The translations under genes were made by a program, and so were the position numbers. DNA of 64,000 bases from Curtobacterium sp. MCSS17_015 (lineage in GTDB: Bacteria; Actinomycetota; Actinomycetes; Actinomycetales; Microbacteriaceae). The notes under the pieces were generated by a model that saw nothing but the letters and a program-made list of their open reading frames with translations, made no database searches and was not told the DNA's origin. Shown here one piece after another: positions 48,910-58,835 of the stretch (positions are counted from its first letter, which is position 1; each line of letters opens with the position of its first letter). The stretch spans positions 2,604,001 through 2,668,000 of the forward strand of contig NZ_CP126256.1 of NCBI RefSeq assembly GCF_003234265.2, given 5' to 3'.

Positions 48910-51900
48910 ATGTCGAACCTGCCCGTCATCACGTACCCGCCGGAACTGCCGGTCTCGCAGCGGCGCGACGACATCGCCGCCGCCATCCGCGACCACCAGG
49001 TCGTCATCGTGGCTGGTGCCACCGGGTCGGGCAAGACGACGCAGCTCCCCAAGATCTGCCTGGAACTCGGGCGCGAGCGCATCGGCCACACGCAGCCCCG
49101 ACGGATCGCCGCGCGCACGATCGCCGAGCGGGTCGCGGACGAGCTCGGCGGAGAACTGGGCGACCTCGTCGGCTACCAGGTGCGCTTCACCGACAAGGTC
49201 AGCGCGAACACCCGGATCAAGCTGATGACGGACGGCATCCTGCTGAACGAGATCCACTTCGACCGGGACCTCAAGCGGTACGACACGATCATCATCGACG
49301 AGGCGCACGAGCGGTCCCTCACGATCGACTTCCTGCTCGGGTACCTCAAGCGGCTACTCCCCCGTCGACCGGACCTCAAGGTCATCATCACGAGTGCCAC
49401 GATCGACCCCGAGTCGTTCTCGCAGCACTTCGGTGGTGCGCCGATCGTCGAGGTGTCCGGGCGCACCTACCCGGTGGAGATCCGGTACCGACCGCTCGTC
49501 GCCGACGAGGACGCCGCGGGTGACGAGGACGAGGACGAGTTCGACGAGCGTCCGGCCTGCACCCGTCCGGCGACGTCGAAGGGCAGTGCCCCGGGTCGCA
49601 CCGGGAGCGCGACGGGCAGCGACGACCGGGACCCCATGCAGGGCATCACGGACGCGCTCGACGAGCTCGCCCGTGAGGACCCGGGCGACGTCCTCGTGTT
49701 CCTGTCCGGCGAGAACGAGATCCGTGACGCCCAGGACGCCATCGAGGGCAAGCGGTACCCGGGCACCGAGGTCCTGCCGTTGTACGGCCGGCTGTCCGCA
49801 GCCGATCAGCACCGCGTCTTCCAGCGCTCGACGACACCGGCTGTCCGACGTCGCGTGGTGCTCGCGACCAACGTCGCCGAGACGTCCCTGACGGTCCCGG
49901 GCATCAAGTACGTCATCGACACCGGGACGGCCCGCATCTCGCGGTACTCCCCCCGTGCGAAGGTGCAGCGCCTCCCGATCGAGGCGATCTCGCAGGCGTC
50001 CGCGAACCAGCGCTCCGGTCGCGCCGGCCGGACCAGTGCGGGCATCGCGATCCGGCTGTACTCCGAGGACGACTTCGACCGCCGACCGGAGTACACCGAC
50101 CCCGAGATCCTCCGCACGAACCTGGCCGCCGTCATCCTGCAGATGATCTCGCTCGGGTTCGGCGACATCGAGTCCTTCCCGTTCCTGCAGCCGCCGGACT
50201 CCCGCGGTGTCAAGGACGGCCTCGACCTGCTCCGCGAACTGCGGGCCGTCGACACCACCGGTGCCATCACGAAGACCGGCAAGCAGCTGACGCGCCTGCC
50301 GATCGACCCCCGGCTCGGCCGGATGGTGCTCGAGGCGAGCCGGCAGGGCGTGGGTCGTGAGGTCATCGCGATCGTGTCGGCCCTGAGCATCCAGGACCCG
50401 CGGGAGCGCCCGCTCGAGAAGCGCGCACAGGCAGACCAGCTGCACGCTCGGTTCGCCGACCCCACGAGTGACTTCTTGACCCTGCTCGGTCTCTGGAACC
50501 ACCTCGAGGAGAAGCAGGAAGAGCTGTCCTCCAGCGCGTTCCGACGGATGTGCAAGGCCGAGTTCCTCAACCACCTGCGGATCCGCGAGTGGCAGGACCT
50601 GTACCGGCAGCTCTCCCGGGCGGCGAAGCAGGTCGGGATCCACGTCGGCAAGGAACGCAAGGACGACCCGGACTCGGTCCACCGTGCCCTGCTCGCCGGG
50701 CTCCTCAGCCAGATCGGCCTGCGCGACCGTGAGAAGCGTGACTACCTCGGCTCGCGGAACACCCGCTTCGTGGTGTTCCCGGGCAGCGTGCTGGCGAAGA
50801 AACAGCCGGACGCCGTGATGGCCGCCGAGCTCGTCGAGACGAGCCGCCTCTTCGCCAGGACCGTTGCGCGCATCGACCCCGCCTGGGTGGAACCCCTGGC
50901 CGGTGACCTCCTCAAGCGTACCTACGGCGAACCCCACTGGGAGAAGAAGCAGGGCGCGGTCGTCGCCTACGAGCGGGTGACCTTGTTCGGCGTCCCGATC
51001 GTGCAGCGCCGGCGCGTGCAGTACAACCGGATCGACCCGGTGCATTCCCGCGAGCTGTTCATCCGGCACGCCCTGGTCGAGGGCGAGTGGGACTCGCAGC
51101 AGGCGTTCGACCGCGCGAACCGCAAGCTCCGGCGCGAACTCGAACAACTCGAGGAGCGCACCCGGCGTCGGGACATCCTGCTCGACGACGAGACGGTCGT
51201 CGAGTTCTACGACGCCCGGATCCCGGCGGAGATCGCGACGACACGCGACTTCGAGGGGTGGTGGCGGCGCACCCGCCGCGACCAGCCGGACCTCCTCACC
51301 ATGCGTCGCGAGGACCTGCTCGACGAATCCGCGGCATCGGCGGCGGAGGACGACGCCGAGTACCCGACCCAGTGGCAGAGCGGTGACCAGCGCCTCGCGG
51401 TCCGGTACCGGTTCGAGCCCGGCGCCGAGGACGACGGCGTGAGCGTCCAGGTGCCGCTCGCCGTCCTGCCCCGGATGCGCGAGGAGGGCTTCGACTGGCA
51501 GGTCCGCGGGCTCCGGAAGGAACTCGTCACCGCGCTCATCAAGGCGCTTCCCAAGCAGATCCGCAAGAACGTCGTGCCGGCCGCCGACTGGGCCGAGAAG
51601 ATCGTCACCGAACTGCCCGACGACGCCCCGACAACTCCGACCGAGAGCTTCCGCGCGACCCTGGCGAAGACGATCCAGCGGCTCGTGCACGTGCCCGTCT
51701 CGGAGTCCGACTTCGACATGTCGCGGGTGCCCGCGCACCTGTTGCCGACGTACGCGGTCGTCGACGAACGCGGTCGCCGGGTCGAAGCCAGCAAGGACCT
51801 GGCCGCCCTGCAGACCAAGCTGAAGGACCGCACGCAGCAGAGCGTCGCCGCCGCCACGCAGCGGCAGGGCCGACCGGGAGGCTCGTCCCGCGTCGCCGAC

Positions 51901-52806
51901 GCCGGTTCCGGTCGCCGCATCGAACGGTCGGGCCTGACCGGCTGGCCGGACGAGGACCTGCCCGAGGTGCTCGACACGAAACAGGCCGGTGGTGTCATCC
52001 GCGCCTACCCGGCGCTCGTCGAGGAGGGCTCCGGGCCGAAGGCCACCGTCGGCGTGCAGCTCCTCGCGACACCGGGTGACCGCGCCGTCCAGATGCCCGC
52101 GGGGGTCCGCCGCCTCGTCATGCTCGCGGTGCCCTCACCCGTGTCGTACATCCAGCAGCACCTCACCGCGCAGGAGAAGCTCGCCCTCGCCGCGAGTCCC
52201 TACCCGTCCACGTCGGCGCTGTTCGACGACGTCCTGGCTGCCGTGGTGGACGCCGGGATCCGCCGCACCCACCCGGACGGTCTCGTCTTCACCCGGACAG
52301 CGTTCGAGCAGGTCCGGGATGCGGTGTCCGCGACGGTCGTCGACACGATGTTCACCGCCGTGTCCGAGGTCGCGGCCGTCCTCACGGCGCAGCGCAACGC
52401 GGAACGAGCGCTGAAACAGGCGACGAACATGGCGCTGCTGCCGGCCCTGTCGGACATGCGCCAGCAGATGGAACGGCTGGTGTTCGCCGGGTTCGTCTCG
52501 TTCGCCGGACTCGACCGACTCCGGCGCATCCGGGTGTACCTGCAGGGCATCGAAGCCCGCGTGACGAAGCTGCTGCAGAACCCGGGCCGGGACGCCTCGT
52601 GGATGCGCGAGGTCACCGGCGCGACCGACCGCTACGTCGAGGCCGGCGGCGCGTTCCCGCCGGCCGTCGGGTCGCACCCGGAGCTCGTGCACGCCCGGTG
52701 GATGCTGGAGGAGTTCCGCCTCAGCCTCTTCGCGCAGGAGCTCGGTACCGCCGAGACTGTCTCACTGCAGCGGATCACCAAGGCGCTCACCGCGGCGTCG
52801 CGCTGA
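48910..52806 (+). CDS. hrpA: ATP-dependent RNA helicase HrpA
   Basis: A 1298-aa DEAH-box helicase of normal HrpA length. Walker A is VAGATGSGKTTQLPK, the DEAH box IIIDEAHERSLTIDF, motif III TSATID and motif VI QRSGRAGRT. The helicase-associated and OB-like regions follow, then the long bacterial C-terminal DUF3418 region. An acidic/basic, poorly conserved insertion (about residues 202-240, rich in Asp/Glu then Ser/Gly) lies before DPMQGITDALDELARE. TATCCT lies 9 nt ahead of the ATG at 48910; an ATG six bases upstream is in frame but too near the -10 box. Role: unwinding RNA to rescue ribosomes and in mRNA processing. Confidence 0.93.
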   Translation: MSNLPVITYPPELPVSQRRDDIAAAIRDHQVVIVAGATGSGKTTQLPKICLELGRERIGHTQPRRIAARTIAERVADELGGELGDLVGYQVRFTDKVSANTRIKLMTDGILLNEIHFDRDLKRYDTIIIDEAHERSLTIDFLLGYLKRLLPRRPDLKVIITSATIDPESFSQHFGGAPIVEVSGRTYPVEIRYRPLVADEDAAGDEDEDEFDERPACTRPATSKGSAPGRTGSATGSDDRDPMQGITDALDELAREDPGDVLVFLSGENEIRDAQDAIEGKRYPGTEVLPLYGRLSAADQHRVFQRSTTPAVRRRVVLATNVAETSLTVPGIKYVIDTGTARISRYSPRAKVQRLPIEAISQASANQRSGRAGRTSAGIAIRLYSEDDFDRRPEYTDPEILRTNLAAVILQMISLGFGDIESFPFLQPPDSRGVKDGLDLLRELRAVDTTGAITKTGKQLTRLPIDPRLGRMVLEASRQGVGREVIAIVSALSIQDPRERPLEKRAQADQLHARFADPTSDFLTLLGLWNHLEEKQEELSSSAFRRMCKAEFLNHLRIREWQDLYRQLSRAAKQVGIHVGKERKDDPDSVHRALLAGLLSQIGLRDREKRDYLGSRNTRFVVFPGSVLAKKQPDAVMAAELVETSRLFARTVARIDPAWVEPLAGDLLKRTYGEPHWEKKQGAVVAYERVTLFGVPIVQRRRVQYNRIDPVHSRELFIRHALVEGEWDSQQAFDRANRKLRRELEQLEERTRRRDILLDDETVVEFYDARIPAEIATTRDFEGWWRRTRRDQPDLLTMRREDLLDESAASAAEDDAEYPTQWQSGDQRLAVRYRFEPGAEDDGVSVQVPLAVLPRMREEGFDWQVRGLRKELVTALIKALPKQIRKNVVPAADWAEKIVTELPDDAPTTPTESFRATLAKTIQRLVHVPVSESDFDMSRVPAHLLPTYAVVDERGRRVEASKDLAALQTKLKDRTQQSVAAATQRQGRPGGSSRVADAGSGRRIERSGLTGWPDEDLPEVLDTKQAGGVIRAYPALVEEGSGPKATVGVQLLATPGDRAVQMPAGVRRLVMLAVPSPVSYIQQHLTAQEKLALAASPYPSTSALFDDVLAAVVDAGIRRTHPDGLVFTRTAFEQVRDAVSATVVDTMFTAVSEVAAVLTAQRNAERALKQATNMALLPALSDMRQQMERLVFAGFVSFAGLDRLRRIRVYLQGIEARVTKLLQNPGRDASWMREVTGATDRYVEAGGAFPPAVGSHPELVHARWMLEEFRLSLFAQELGTAETVSLQRITKALTAASR

Positions 52807-52847
52807 CCGGAGCACGGCTCCTGCCCGCGAGTACTACGGTGACCGCC

Positions 52848-53231
52848 ATGATCGGCTCACTCGACGTCGTCGTCCTCGACTGCCCGGACCCCGCCGCCCT
52901 CGCCCACTTCACCGCCGAGCTGCTCGGCGGTGTCGTCGAGGGGGCAGGAACGGTCGGTCCCGACGACGAATGGGTGGAGGTCACCCTGCCGTTCGCCGGG
53001 CACCGCCCCCTGCTCGCCTTCCAACGGCTCGACGGCTACCGACCGCCGGTGTGGCCCGGGCAGGACGTCCCACAGCAGATCCACCTGGATGTGAAGGTCG
53101 ACGACCTCGACACGGGCGAGCGCGGCGTGCTGGCGATCGGAGCCACGGCGACCGGCGAGGGGACGGACACGTTCCGCGTCTACCTCGACCCGGCCGGGCA
53201 CCCGTTCTGCCTGGTCCGACCGCAGGACTGA
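52848..53231 (+). CDS. VOC-family (glyoxalase-like) protein
   Basis: A 127-aa protein with paired beta-alpha-beta-beta-beta units: MIGSLDVVVLDCPDPAALAH, then HLDVKVDDLDTGERGVLAIG and FRVYLDPAGHPFCLVR. The C-terminal DPAGHPFCL is the glyoxalase-like metal-site end (Pro-x-Gly-x-Pro-Phe). Possible antibiotic resistance, isomerase or dioxygenase relatives; reaction unknown. TACGGT lies 7 nt ahead of the ATG (leaderless). Confidence 0.85.
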   Translation: MIGSLDVVVLDCPDPAALAHFTAELLGGVVEGAGTVGPDDEWVEVTLPFAGHRPLLAFQRLDGYRPPVWPGQDVPQQIHLDVKVDDLDTGERGVLAIGATATGEGTDTFRVYLDPAGHPFCLVRPQD

Positions 53232-53241
53232 CCGCGAGCCG

Positions 53242-53826
53242 TCAGCCGACCTGCTCGGAGTCCGTACCGGTGTCGGCGTCGGCGGCGGCGGGGTCGACCG
53301 CGAGGCCCTCGATGACCTCGACGCGGGGCAACGCGGCGAGCACCGCACCCGGCAGGAACAGCTTCGCCCCGCGGACGCCCGCCCCGATGACGACCTCGGG
53401 TGCCTCGAGCACCCGCGAGTCGACGTACACCGGCCAGTCGGTGGGCAGCCCGATCGGGGTGATCCCGCCGTACTCCATGCCGGTCCGCTCCACGGCGTCC
53501 GCCATCGGCGCGAAGCTGACCTTCCGGGCGCCGAGCAAGCCCTTGACGGTGCGGTTCACGTCGAGCTTGGTGGAGGCGAGCACGACGCAGGCCGCGTACG
53601 TCACGGTGTCGCCGCGCTTGCCCGCGACGACGATGCAGTTCGCGCCGCCCGCGACCGGGAAGCCGTACGCCTCGGAGAACGCAGCGGTGTCCGCGAGCTC
53701 CGGGTCGATCGGCGCGGCCTCGATGCGCTGGAGGACCTCGAACGGCAGGGCGACCAGGGACTCGGCGACGGGGATGGCGATCGAGCCGGTGGCGAGCAGG
53801 ACGGGCATGCGGTTCAGCGTGGGCAT
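53242..53826 (-). CDS. YbaK/EbsC-family aminoacyl-tRNA deacylase
   Basis: A 194-aa protein of the YbaK/prolyl-editing fold: VAGGANCIVVAGKRGDTVTY, TKLDVNRTVKGLLGARKVSF with the conserved Lys, and GMEYGGITPIGLPTDWPVYV with the Gly-x-x-Pro-x-Gly loop. Members hydrolyse mischarged tRNA such as Cys- or Ala-tRNA-Pro. TAGGGT lies 6 nt ahead of the ATG (leaderless). It converges with the VOC gene, whose stop is 10 nt away. Confidence 0.88.
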   Translation of the reverse strand: MPTLNRMPVLLATGSIAIPVAESLVALPFEVLQRIEAAPIDPELADTAAFSEAYGFPVAGGANCIVVAGKRGDTVTYAACVVLASTKLDVNRTVKGLLGARKVSFAPMADAVERTGMEYGGITPIGLPTDWPVYVDSRVLEAPEVVIGAGVRGAKLFLPGAVLAALPRVEVIEGLAVDPAAADADTGTDSEQVG

Positions 53827-53942
53827 CCACCCACCCTAGGGACGGACACCACCGCGACGGGTCAGGAGCAGCGCCGTCCGCGGCGAACAGCCCCTGCGCC
53901 CACCCGGGACACACGGCCACCCGTGGCCGGTAGCCTCGCGGC

Positions 53943-54281
53943 ATGGGGGAGGAACCACGAGTTCGGCGGCCGGACCGGTGGCGTGTGCTGCGCGACATCC
54001 TCATCGCGGTGCCGCCTGCCATCGAGACCGTCGTCGTCATCGTCGGGCTCGTGGCGTCGATCGATGCGCCCTACGAGAGCGAACGAGCTTGGGCTCCGTG
54101 GGCATGGCCGGTGCGGGCGACGCTGTGCACCTTGCCGCTCGCCCTCGTCGCGGTGGCCGTCGCAGTCGCTCTCCGTCGGGTCGGCGGCCGGACCGCTGCG
54201 GTCTGGCTCGCGGCCGCCTCCGCGGCGCTCGGGGTCCTCCCGTTCGTCCTCGCGGTCCAGATCGCCCTGCGCGCGGTCTGA
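53943..54281 (+). CDS. Small membrane protein (112 aa)
   Basis: Starts MGEEPRVRRPDRWRVLRDIL, then three predicted helices (about residues 20-40, 55-77 and 85-110). Basic cytoplasmic N-terminus. No recognised family. TAGCCT lies 6 nt ahead of the ATG, which supports the gene being real and leaderless. Confidence 0.65.
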   Translation: MGEEPRVRRPDRWRVLRDILIAVPPAIETVVVIVGLVASIDAPYESERAWAPWAWPVRATLCTLPLALVAVAVAVALRRVGGRTAAVWLAAASAALGVLPFVLAVQIALRAV

Positions 54282-54366
54282 TGATCGGCGCTCCGCACTG
54301 AGCGACACCGTTCGTGTACCGCAGCCCGGGGACCGTCGCGGGGCGCGGACCGTGCAGTCGTCACGA

Positions 54367-54410
54367 CGGACGGGAGGCCCGTGACCAGCTGGTCACGGGC
54401 CTCCCGTCCG
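54367..54410. terminator. 44-bp perfect palindrome between convergent genes
   Basis: Positions 54367-54388 and 54389-54410 are perfect reverse complements with no loop, built on CGGACGGGAGGCCCG. It separates the membrane-protein gene (ends 54281) from the GH3 gene (ends 54453) and can fold from either strand. Strongest example of the dispersed repeat. Confidence 0.75.
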
Positions 54411-54452
54411 ACGACGCCGCGCTCCCGCGGCGGGTCTCCGGCTGGTTCCCCG

Positions 54453-56924
54453 TCAGCCGCCGACCTCCCACGTGACGAGTCGCGCGTCGCGGGTGGTCAC
54501 CTCGTGCACGGGCCCCTCGACCGCGACGACCGCGCGCGGCGTGGCGGTCCCGGGCAGGACCCGCACCGCGGTCGCCCGCTCGTTGACGATGACCCCACCG
54601 GTGGCGGCGTCCGCGTCCGCCGCGGATGCCGACGCCGAGGCGTGCGACCCGACCCACACCTCCACGTCACCGGGCTCGACGATCCGGACCATGCGCCGGT
54701 CGCTGAACGCCAGACGCGTGGTGGGCACGGTGAAGGCGAGCCGGACTGTCTCCCCCGCGTCGAGTTCCACGCGCGCGTAGCCGAGCAGCTGCACGACGGG
54801 GCGGGTGACCGAGCCGTGCACGTCGCGCCCGAACAGCTGCACGACGTGACCACCCGCGACCTCGCTGGTGTTCGTGACGGTGACGCTCGTGGTGAAGGCC
54901 GCACCCGCCCGGACCGAACCGTCGACGACCAGGTCCGAGTACGCGAAGGACGCGTAGGACAGCCCGAAGCCGAACGGCCGGACCGGCGTGGAGTCGGTCG
55001 CGGTGACGTCCGACGGCCCGCCGAGCACCGGGTGCAGGTACGAGTACGGCTGCGCCCCCGCGGACCGCGGCAACGAGATCGGCAGGCGACCCGAGGGGTT
55101 GACCCGGCCGCTGATGACGTCGGCGATCGCGAGTCCGCCGCCCTCGCCCGGGAAGAACGCCTGCAGCACGGCGGCGGGCCGGGCCTGGTCCCCGTCGAGC
55201 GCCCAGCTGATGGCGTACGGCCGGCCGGTGAGGAGCACCAGGACGACCGGCGTGCCGGTGGCGACCACGGCCTCCACGAGTTCGCGCTGCACGCCGGGCA
55301 GGTCGAGCGACTCGGAGTCGTTCCCCTCCCCGACGGTGCCGCGGCCGAACAGGCCGGCCTGGTCGCCGACCACGACGACGGCGAGCTCGGCGTCGGCAGC
55401 GGCGGAGACGGCAGCGGCGATGCCGGTCCGGTCCTCCCCCTCGACCGTGCAGCCCTCGACGACACGGACCGATGCGCCGGCGAACGCGTCGGTCAGTGCC
55501 TCGGCGACCGTCGGGATCGAGAACCCGAGCGGGAGTCCGGGGTGCGCGGCGAGGACGTGGTTCGCGAACGAGTAGCAGCCCTGCAGGGCCTCGGCGCGGT
55601 CGGCGTTCGGGCCGATGACCGCGACGGATCCGGGGGTCTGCCGGACCGGCAGCGTGCCGTCGTTGCTGAGCAGCACGACCGACTCCTCGGCCAGACGCCG
55701 AGCGAGTGCCTGGTGCCGGGGCGAGTCGAGGTCGACGCCGGTCGGCGGCTCGTCCTCGTACACGTCGGGGTCGAGCAGGCCCAGCGCCTCCTTCTGCGCG
55801 AGCGCACGGAGGACGGCTCGGTCGACGAACGCCTCGTCGAGCTGACCCGACCGCACCCGCTCCACCAGGGGCGCGAGGTACGCGTCGCCGGTGGGCAACT
55901 CGACGTCGATGCCGGCCTCGAGTGCGAGGGCTGCCGCCTCACCGCGGTCGGCGGCGACGGCGTGCATGACCTCGAGGAACGCGATCGCGAAGTAGTCCGC
56001 GACGACGGTGCCGTCGAAGCCGAGCTGCTCGCGGAGCACGCCGGTGAGGTACTCGGGACTGGCCGCCATCGGCACGCCGTCGGTCTCGGTGTACGAGTTC
56101 ATGACGGAGCGGGCGTGGCCGTCGAGCAGTGCCATCTCGAACGGCGGCAGGAACACGTCGCGGATCTCCCGCGGTCCGGCGGAGACCGGTCCGTGGTTGC
56201 GTCCGCCGCGCGACGACGAGTAGCCGAGGAAGTGCTTCAGCGTCGCGTGCACACCGGCGTCCTGCAGACCCCGCACGTACGCGGTGCCGATGGTGCCGAC
56301 CAGGTACGGGTCCTCGCCGATGCACTCGTCGACCCGACCCCAGCGGGGGTCACGGATGACGTCGAGCACCGGGGCGAGTCCCTGGTGGATGCCGAGTTCG
56401 CGCATCGAGTCGCCGATCACACGGCCGACCTGCTCGACGAGCTCGGGGTCGAACGCTGCGCCCCATGCGAGCGGGGTCGGGAAGGTCGCGGCCTTCCACG
56501 CGGCGAGCCCGGTGAGGCACTCCTCGTGCACCAGCGCGGGGATGCCGAGGCGCGTCTCCCGTTTGAGGCGCCGCTGCTCCTGCCAGAGCCAGGCGGCCCG
56601 CTCCTCGGCGTCGACGGGACGGGTCCCGTAGACGCGCGTGTAGTGCCCGATGCCCTCGCGGGTGACCTCCGGCAGGGTCGCCTGGGCGTCCTGCGCGGCG
56701 GCCATCTCACCCTGCATCGGTGCGACGACGCCGTTCTGGTCGAGCCAGTAGCCGACGATCTGCGCCGCCTTCTCCTCGAGGGTCATCCGGTCGAGCAGGT
56801 CGCGGACGCGGTCGCTCACCTCGGGCACGGCCGGGAGGCCCGGAGCCGCGTCCGCCAGGACGGTCCTGGCGGTACCGACGGCGCGGTCCCCCGCCGTGTG
56901 CCGGGGCTGGTTCGTGATCGTCAT
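54453..56924 (-). CDS. GH3 beta-glycosidase
   Basis: An 823-aa GH3 enzyme. The TIM-barrel domain includes RNHGPVSAGPREIRDVFLPP and the nucleophile Asp in GTVVADYFAI; the alpha/beta sandwich domain (VAVIGPNADRAEALQG) and the C-terminal fibronectin III-like domain (FGFGLSYASFAYS, then VTNTSEVAGGHVVQLF) follow. No signal peptide, so it acts in the cytoplasm on imported oligosaccharides, probably as a beta-xylosidase or beta-glucosidase. The ATG overlaps the upstream permease stop (ATGA). Last of the four-gene ABC operon. Confidence 0.91.
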   Translation of the reverse strand: MTITNQPRHTAGDRAVGTARTVLADAAPGLPAVPEVSDRVRDLLDRMTLEEKAAQIVGYWLDQNGVVAPMQGEMAAAQDAQATLPEVTREGIGHYTRVYGTRPVDAEERAAWLWQEQRRLKRETRLGIPALVHEECLTGLAAWKAATFPTPLAWGAAFDPELVEQVGRVIGDSMRELGIHQGLAPVLDVIRDPRWGRVDECIGEDPYLVGTIGTAYVRGLQDAGVHATLKHFLGYSSSRGGRNHGPVSAGPREIRDVFLPPFEMALLDGHARSVMNSYTETDGVPMAASPEYLTGVLREQLGFDGTVVADYFAIAFLEVMHAVAADRGEAAALALEAGIDVELPTGDAYLAPLVERVRSGQLDEAFVDRAVLRALAQKEALGLLDPDVYEDEPPTGVDLDSPRHQALARRLAEESVVLLSNDGTLPVRQTPGSVAVIGPNADRAEALQGCYSFANHVLAAHPGLPLGFSIPTVAEALTDAFAGASVRVVEGCTVEGEDRTGIAAAVSAAADAELAVVVVGDQAGLFGRGTVGEGNDSESLDLPGVQRELVEAVVATGTPVVLVLLTGRPYAISWALDGDQARPAAVLQAFFPGEGGGLAIADVISGRVNPSGRLPISLPRSAGAQPYSYLHPVLGGPSDVTATDSTPVRPFGFGLSYASFAYSDLVVDGSVRAGAAFTTSVTVTNTSEVAGGHVVQLFGRDVHGSVTRPVVQLLGYARVELDAGETVRLAFTVPTTRLAFSDRRMVRIVEPGDVEVWVGSHASASASAADADAATGGVIVNERATAVRVLPGTATPRAVVAVEGPVHEVTTRDARLVTWEVGG

Positions 56925-57802
56925 CCCTTGACCGCCCCGGTGAGACCGCCGACGATCCGGCGCTGGAAGATGGTGAAGAACACGAGCGCGGGGATCATCG
57001 ACATCGAGGTGAAGGCGAGCACCTTGGCCGTGTCGACCGAGTACTGCGACGAGAACGCCTGCACGCCGAGCGGCAGGGTGTAGCTGCCCTCGTTGTTGAG
57101 GATGAACAGCGGCAGGATGTAGCTGTTCCAGCTCGCGATGAACGCCAGGATCCCGACGGTGACGACACCGGGCAGGGACAGCGGCACGATCATCCGGAAG
57201 AAGAACCCGAGGCGGCTGGCCCCGTCGATCGACGCGGCTTCCTCGAGCTCGTCCGGGATCGCCCGGAGGAACGGCACCAGGATGATGACCGTCGTCGGCA
57301 GCGCGAAGGCGATCTGCGGCAGGATCACGCCGGCCAGGCTGTTCGTGAGACCGAGGTCCTTGATCAGCAGGTACAGCGGGGTGATGGCGACGGTGATCGG
57401 GAACATCAGGCCGGCGGCGAACAGGGCGTAGAGCACACCTCGTCCGGCGAACCGGTAGCGGGCGAGCACGTAGCTCACCATGAGGCCGAGCACGACGACA
57501 CCGGCGGTGGTGGCGACGGCGCTGATGGTCGAGTTGCCGAGCTCACGCCAGAAGATCGAGCTGCTCAGCACCGAGCCGTAGTTGCCGAGTTCGAACGGGG
57601 CGGGGAGTCCCGCGGGGCTCGTGGTGATCTGCGAGTTCGTCCGGAACCCGCCCAGCACGATGTACAGCACCGGGGCGAGGTTGGCGGCGACGAACAGGAT
57701 CGCCACGACGTAGGTGAGCGGGTTGGCGCGACCGATGGCCGCACTCGACCGGCGCTCCCGCGTCGCCCGCCGCCCGGGGGCGACGATGCTCGTGGTGGCC
57801 AT
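56921..57802 (-). CDS. Sugar ABC transporter permease (MalG-type)
   Basis: A 293-aa permease with six helices. The cytoplasmic EAA loop is EEAASIDGASRLGFFFRMIV, as expected for a carbohydrate uptake type-1 permease. Its ATG overlaps the stop of the partner permease (TGATG) and its stop overlaps the GH3 start. It needs a shared ATPase such as MsiK, which is not encoded in the window. Confidence 0.93.
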   Translation of the reverse strand: MATTSIVAPGRRATRERRSSAAIGRANPLTYVVAILFVAANLAPVLYIVLGGFRTNSQITTSPAGLPAPFELGNYGSVLSSSIFWRELGNSTISAVATTAGVVVLGLMVSYVLARYRFAGRGVLYALFAAGLMFPITVAITPLYLLIKDLGLTNSLAGVILPQIAFALPTTVIILVPFLRAIPDELEEAASIDGASRLGFFFRMIVPLSLPGVVTVGILAFIASWNSYILPLFILNNEGSYTLPLGVQAFSSQYSVDTAKVLAFTSMSMIPALVFFTIFQRRIVGGLTGAVKG

Positions 57803-58833
57803 CAGTTCTTCCTCTCGGTGAGCGCACCCGCGGTGTCCCGGCGGAGCACGAAGTGCTGGTAGACGAGCGCGACGGCCAGGGAGATGACGAACATCACCAC
57901 AGCGACCGCACTGCCGAAGCCGTAGTTCCCGGAGTTCCGCCCGTTGCCGACCATGTAGGTCGCCATCGTCGAGGTGCCCGCGGTGGAGGCGATGTACTGC
58001 CCCCAGATGATGTAGACGAGGTCGAACAGCTGGAGCGAGCCGATGATCGACAGGAACGCCCAGATGCGGATCGTCGGGCCGAGCAGCGGCAGCGTGATGC
58101 GCCGCTGGATCTGCCAGTAGCCGGCGCCGTCGATCGCGGCGGCCTCGAAGAGCTCCTCGGGGATGCTCTGCAGGCCGGCGAGGAACAGGATCACCGCGAA
58201 GCCGATGTACTTCCACGAGATGATCACGAGCAGCGTCCAGATGGCGATGTCCGGGTTGGACAGCCAGTCCGCCCGTAGGCCGCCGAGTCCCATCGACTGG
58301 AGCATGTCGTTCACGGCGCCGTTGGACTGCAGCAGCAGGCTCCACCCGGTGCCGACGATGACCTCGGAGATGACGTACGGCACGAAGACGAGCACGCGGA
58401 CGAGCCCTCGGCCGTGCATCTTCTGGTTGAGCAGCAGCGCGAGCACGATGGCGATCGGGCCCTGCAGGACCAGGGACAGCACGACGATGAACCCGTTGTG
58501 CATGAGGACCGAGCGGAAGGCCTGGTCCTGGAAGATGATGAGGTAGTTCTGCAGCCCGACGAAGTCGGTGGGCGGGCCGTAGCCCTGCCACTTGAAGAAC
58601 CCGTAGTACGCCGCCATGGCGACGGGCAGGATGACGAAGGTCACGAAGACGATCACGGCGGGTCCGGCGAGGACGGCGATCTCCGCGCGCTGCCGCCAGT
58701 CCGCGAGCCGCTTGGCGGGCCGACGCCCGGCGGGGCGCGGTGCGCTGGACGCACCGCTCCCCGCCGGCGTGGACCCCGCGGCGCGGTCCGACCCGGTGGC
58801 CGGGGTCGTGCCGAGCGAGGTGTTGAGGGTCAT
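57802..58833 (-). CDS. Sugar ABC transporter permease (MalF-type)
   Basis: A 343-aa permease with an N-terminal proline/alanine-rich cytoplasmic extension (about 45 residues) and six helices. The EAA loop is FEAAAIDGAGYWQIQRRITL. The ATG at 58833 is 2 nt after the upstream stop. It pairs with the 56921-57802 permease. Confidence 0.93.
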   Translation of the reverse strand: MTLNTSLGTTPATGSDRAAGSTPAGSGASSAPRPAGRRPAKRLADWRQRAEIAVLAGPAVIVFVTFVILPVAMAAYYGFFKWQGYGPPTDFVGLQNYLIIFQDQAFRSVLMHNGFIVVLSLVLQGPIAIVLALLLNQKMHGRGLVRVLVFVPYVISEVIVGTGWSLLLQSNGAVNDMLQSMGLGGLRADWLSNPDIAIWTLLVIISWKYIGFAVILFLAGLQSIPEELFEAAAIDGAGYWQIQRRITLPLLGPTIRIWAFLSIIGSLQLFDLVYIIWGQYIASTAGTSTMATYMVGNGRNSGNYGFGSAVAVVMFVISLAVALVYQHFVLRRDTAGALTERKN

Positions 58834-58835
58834 GG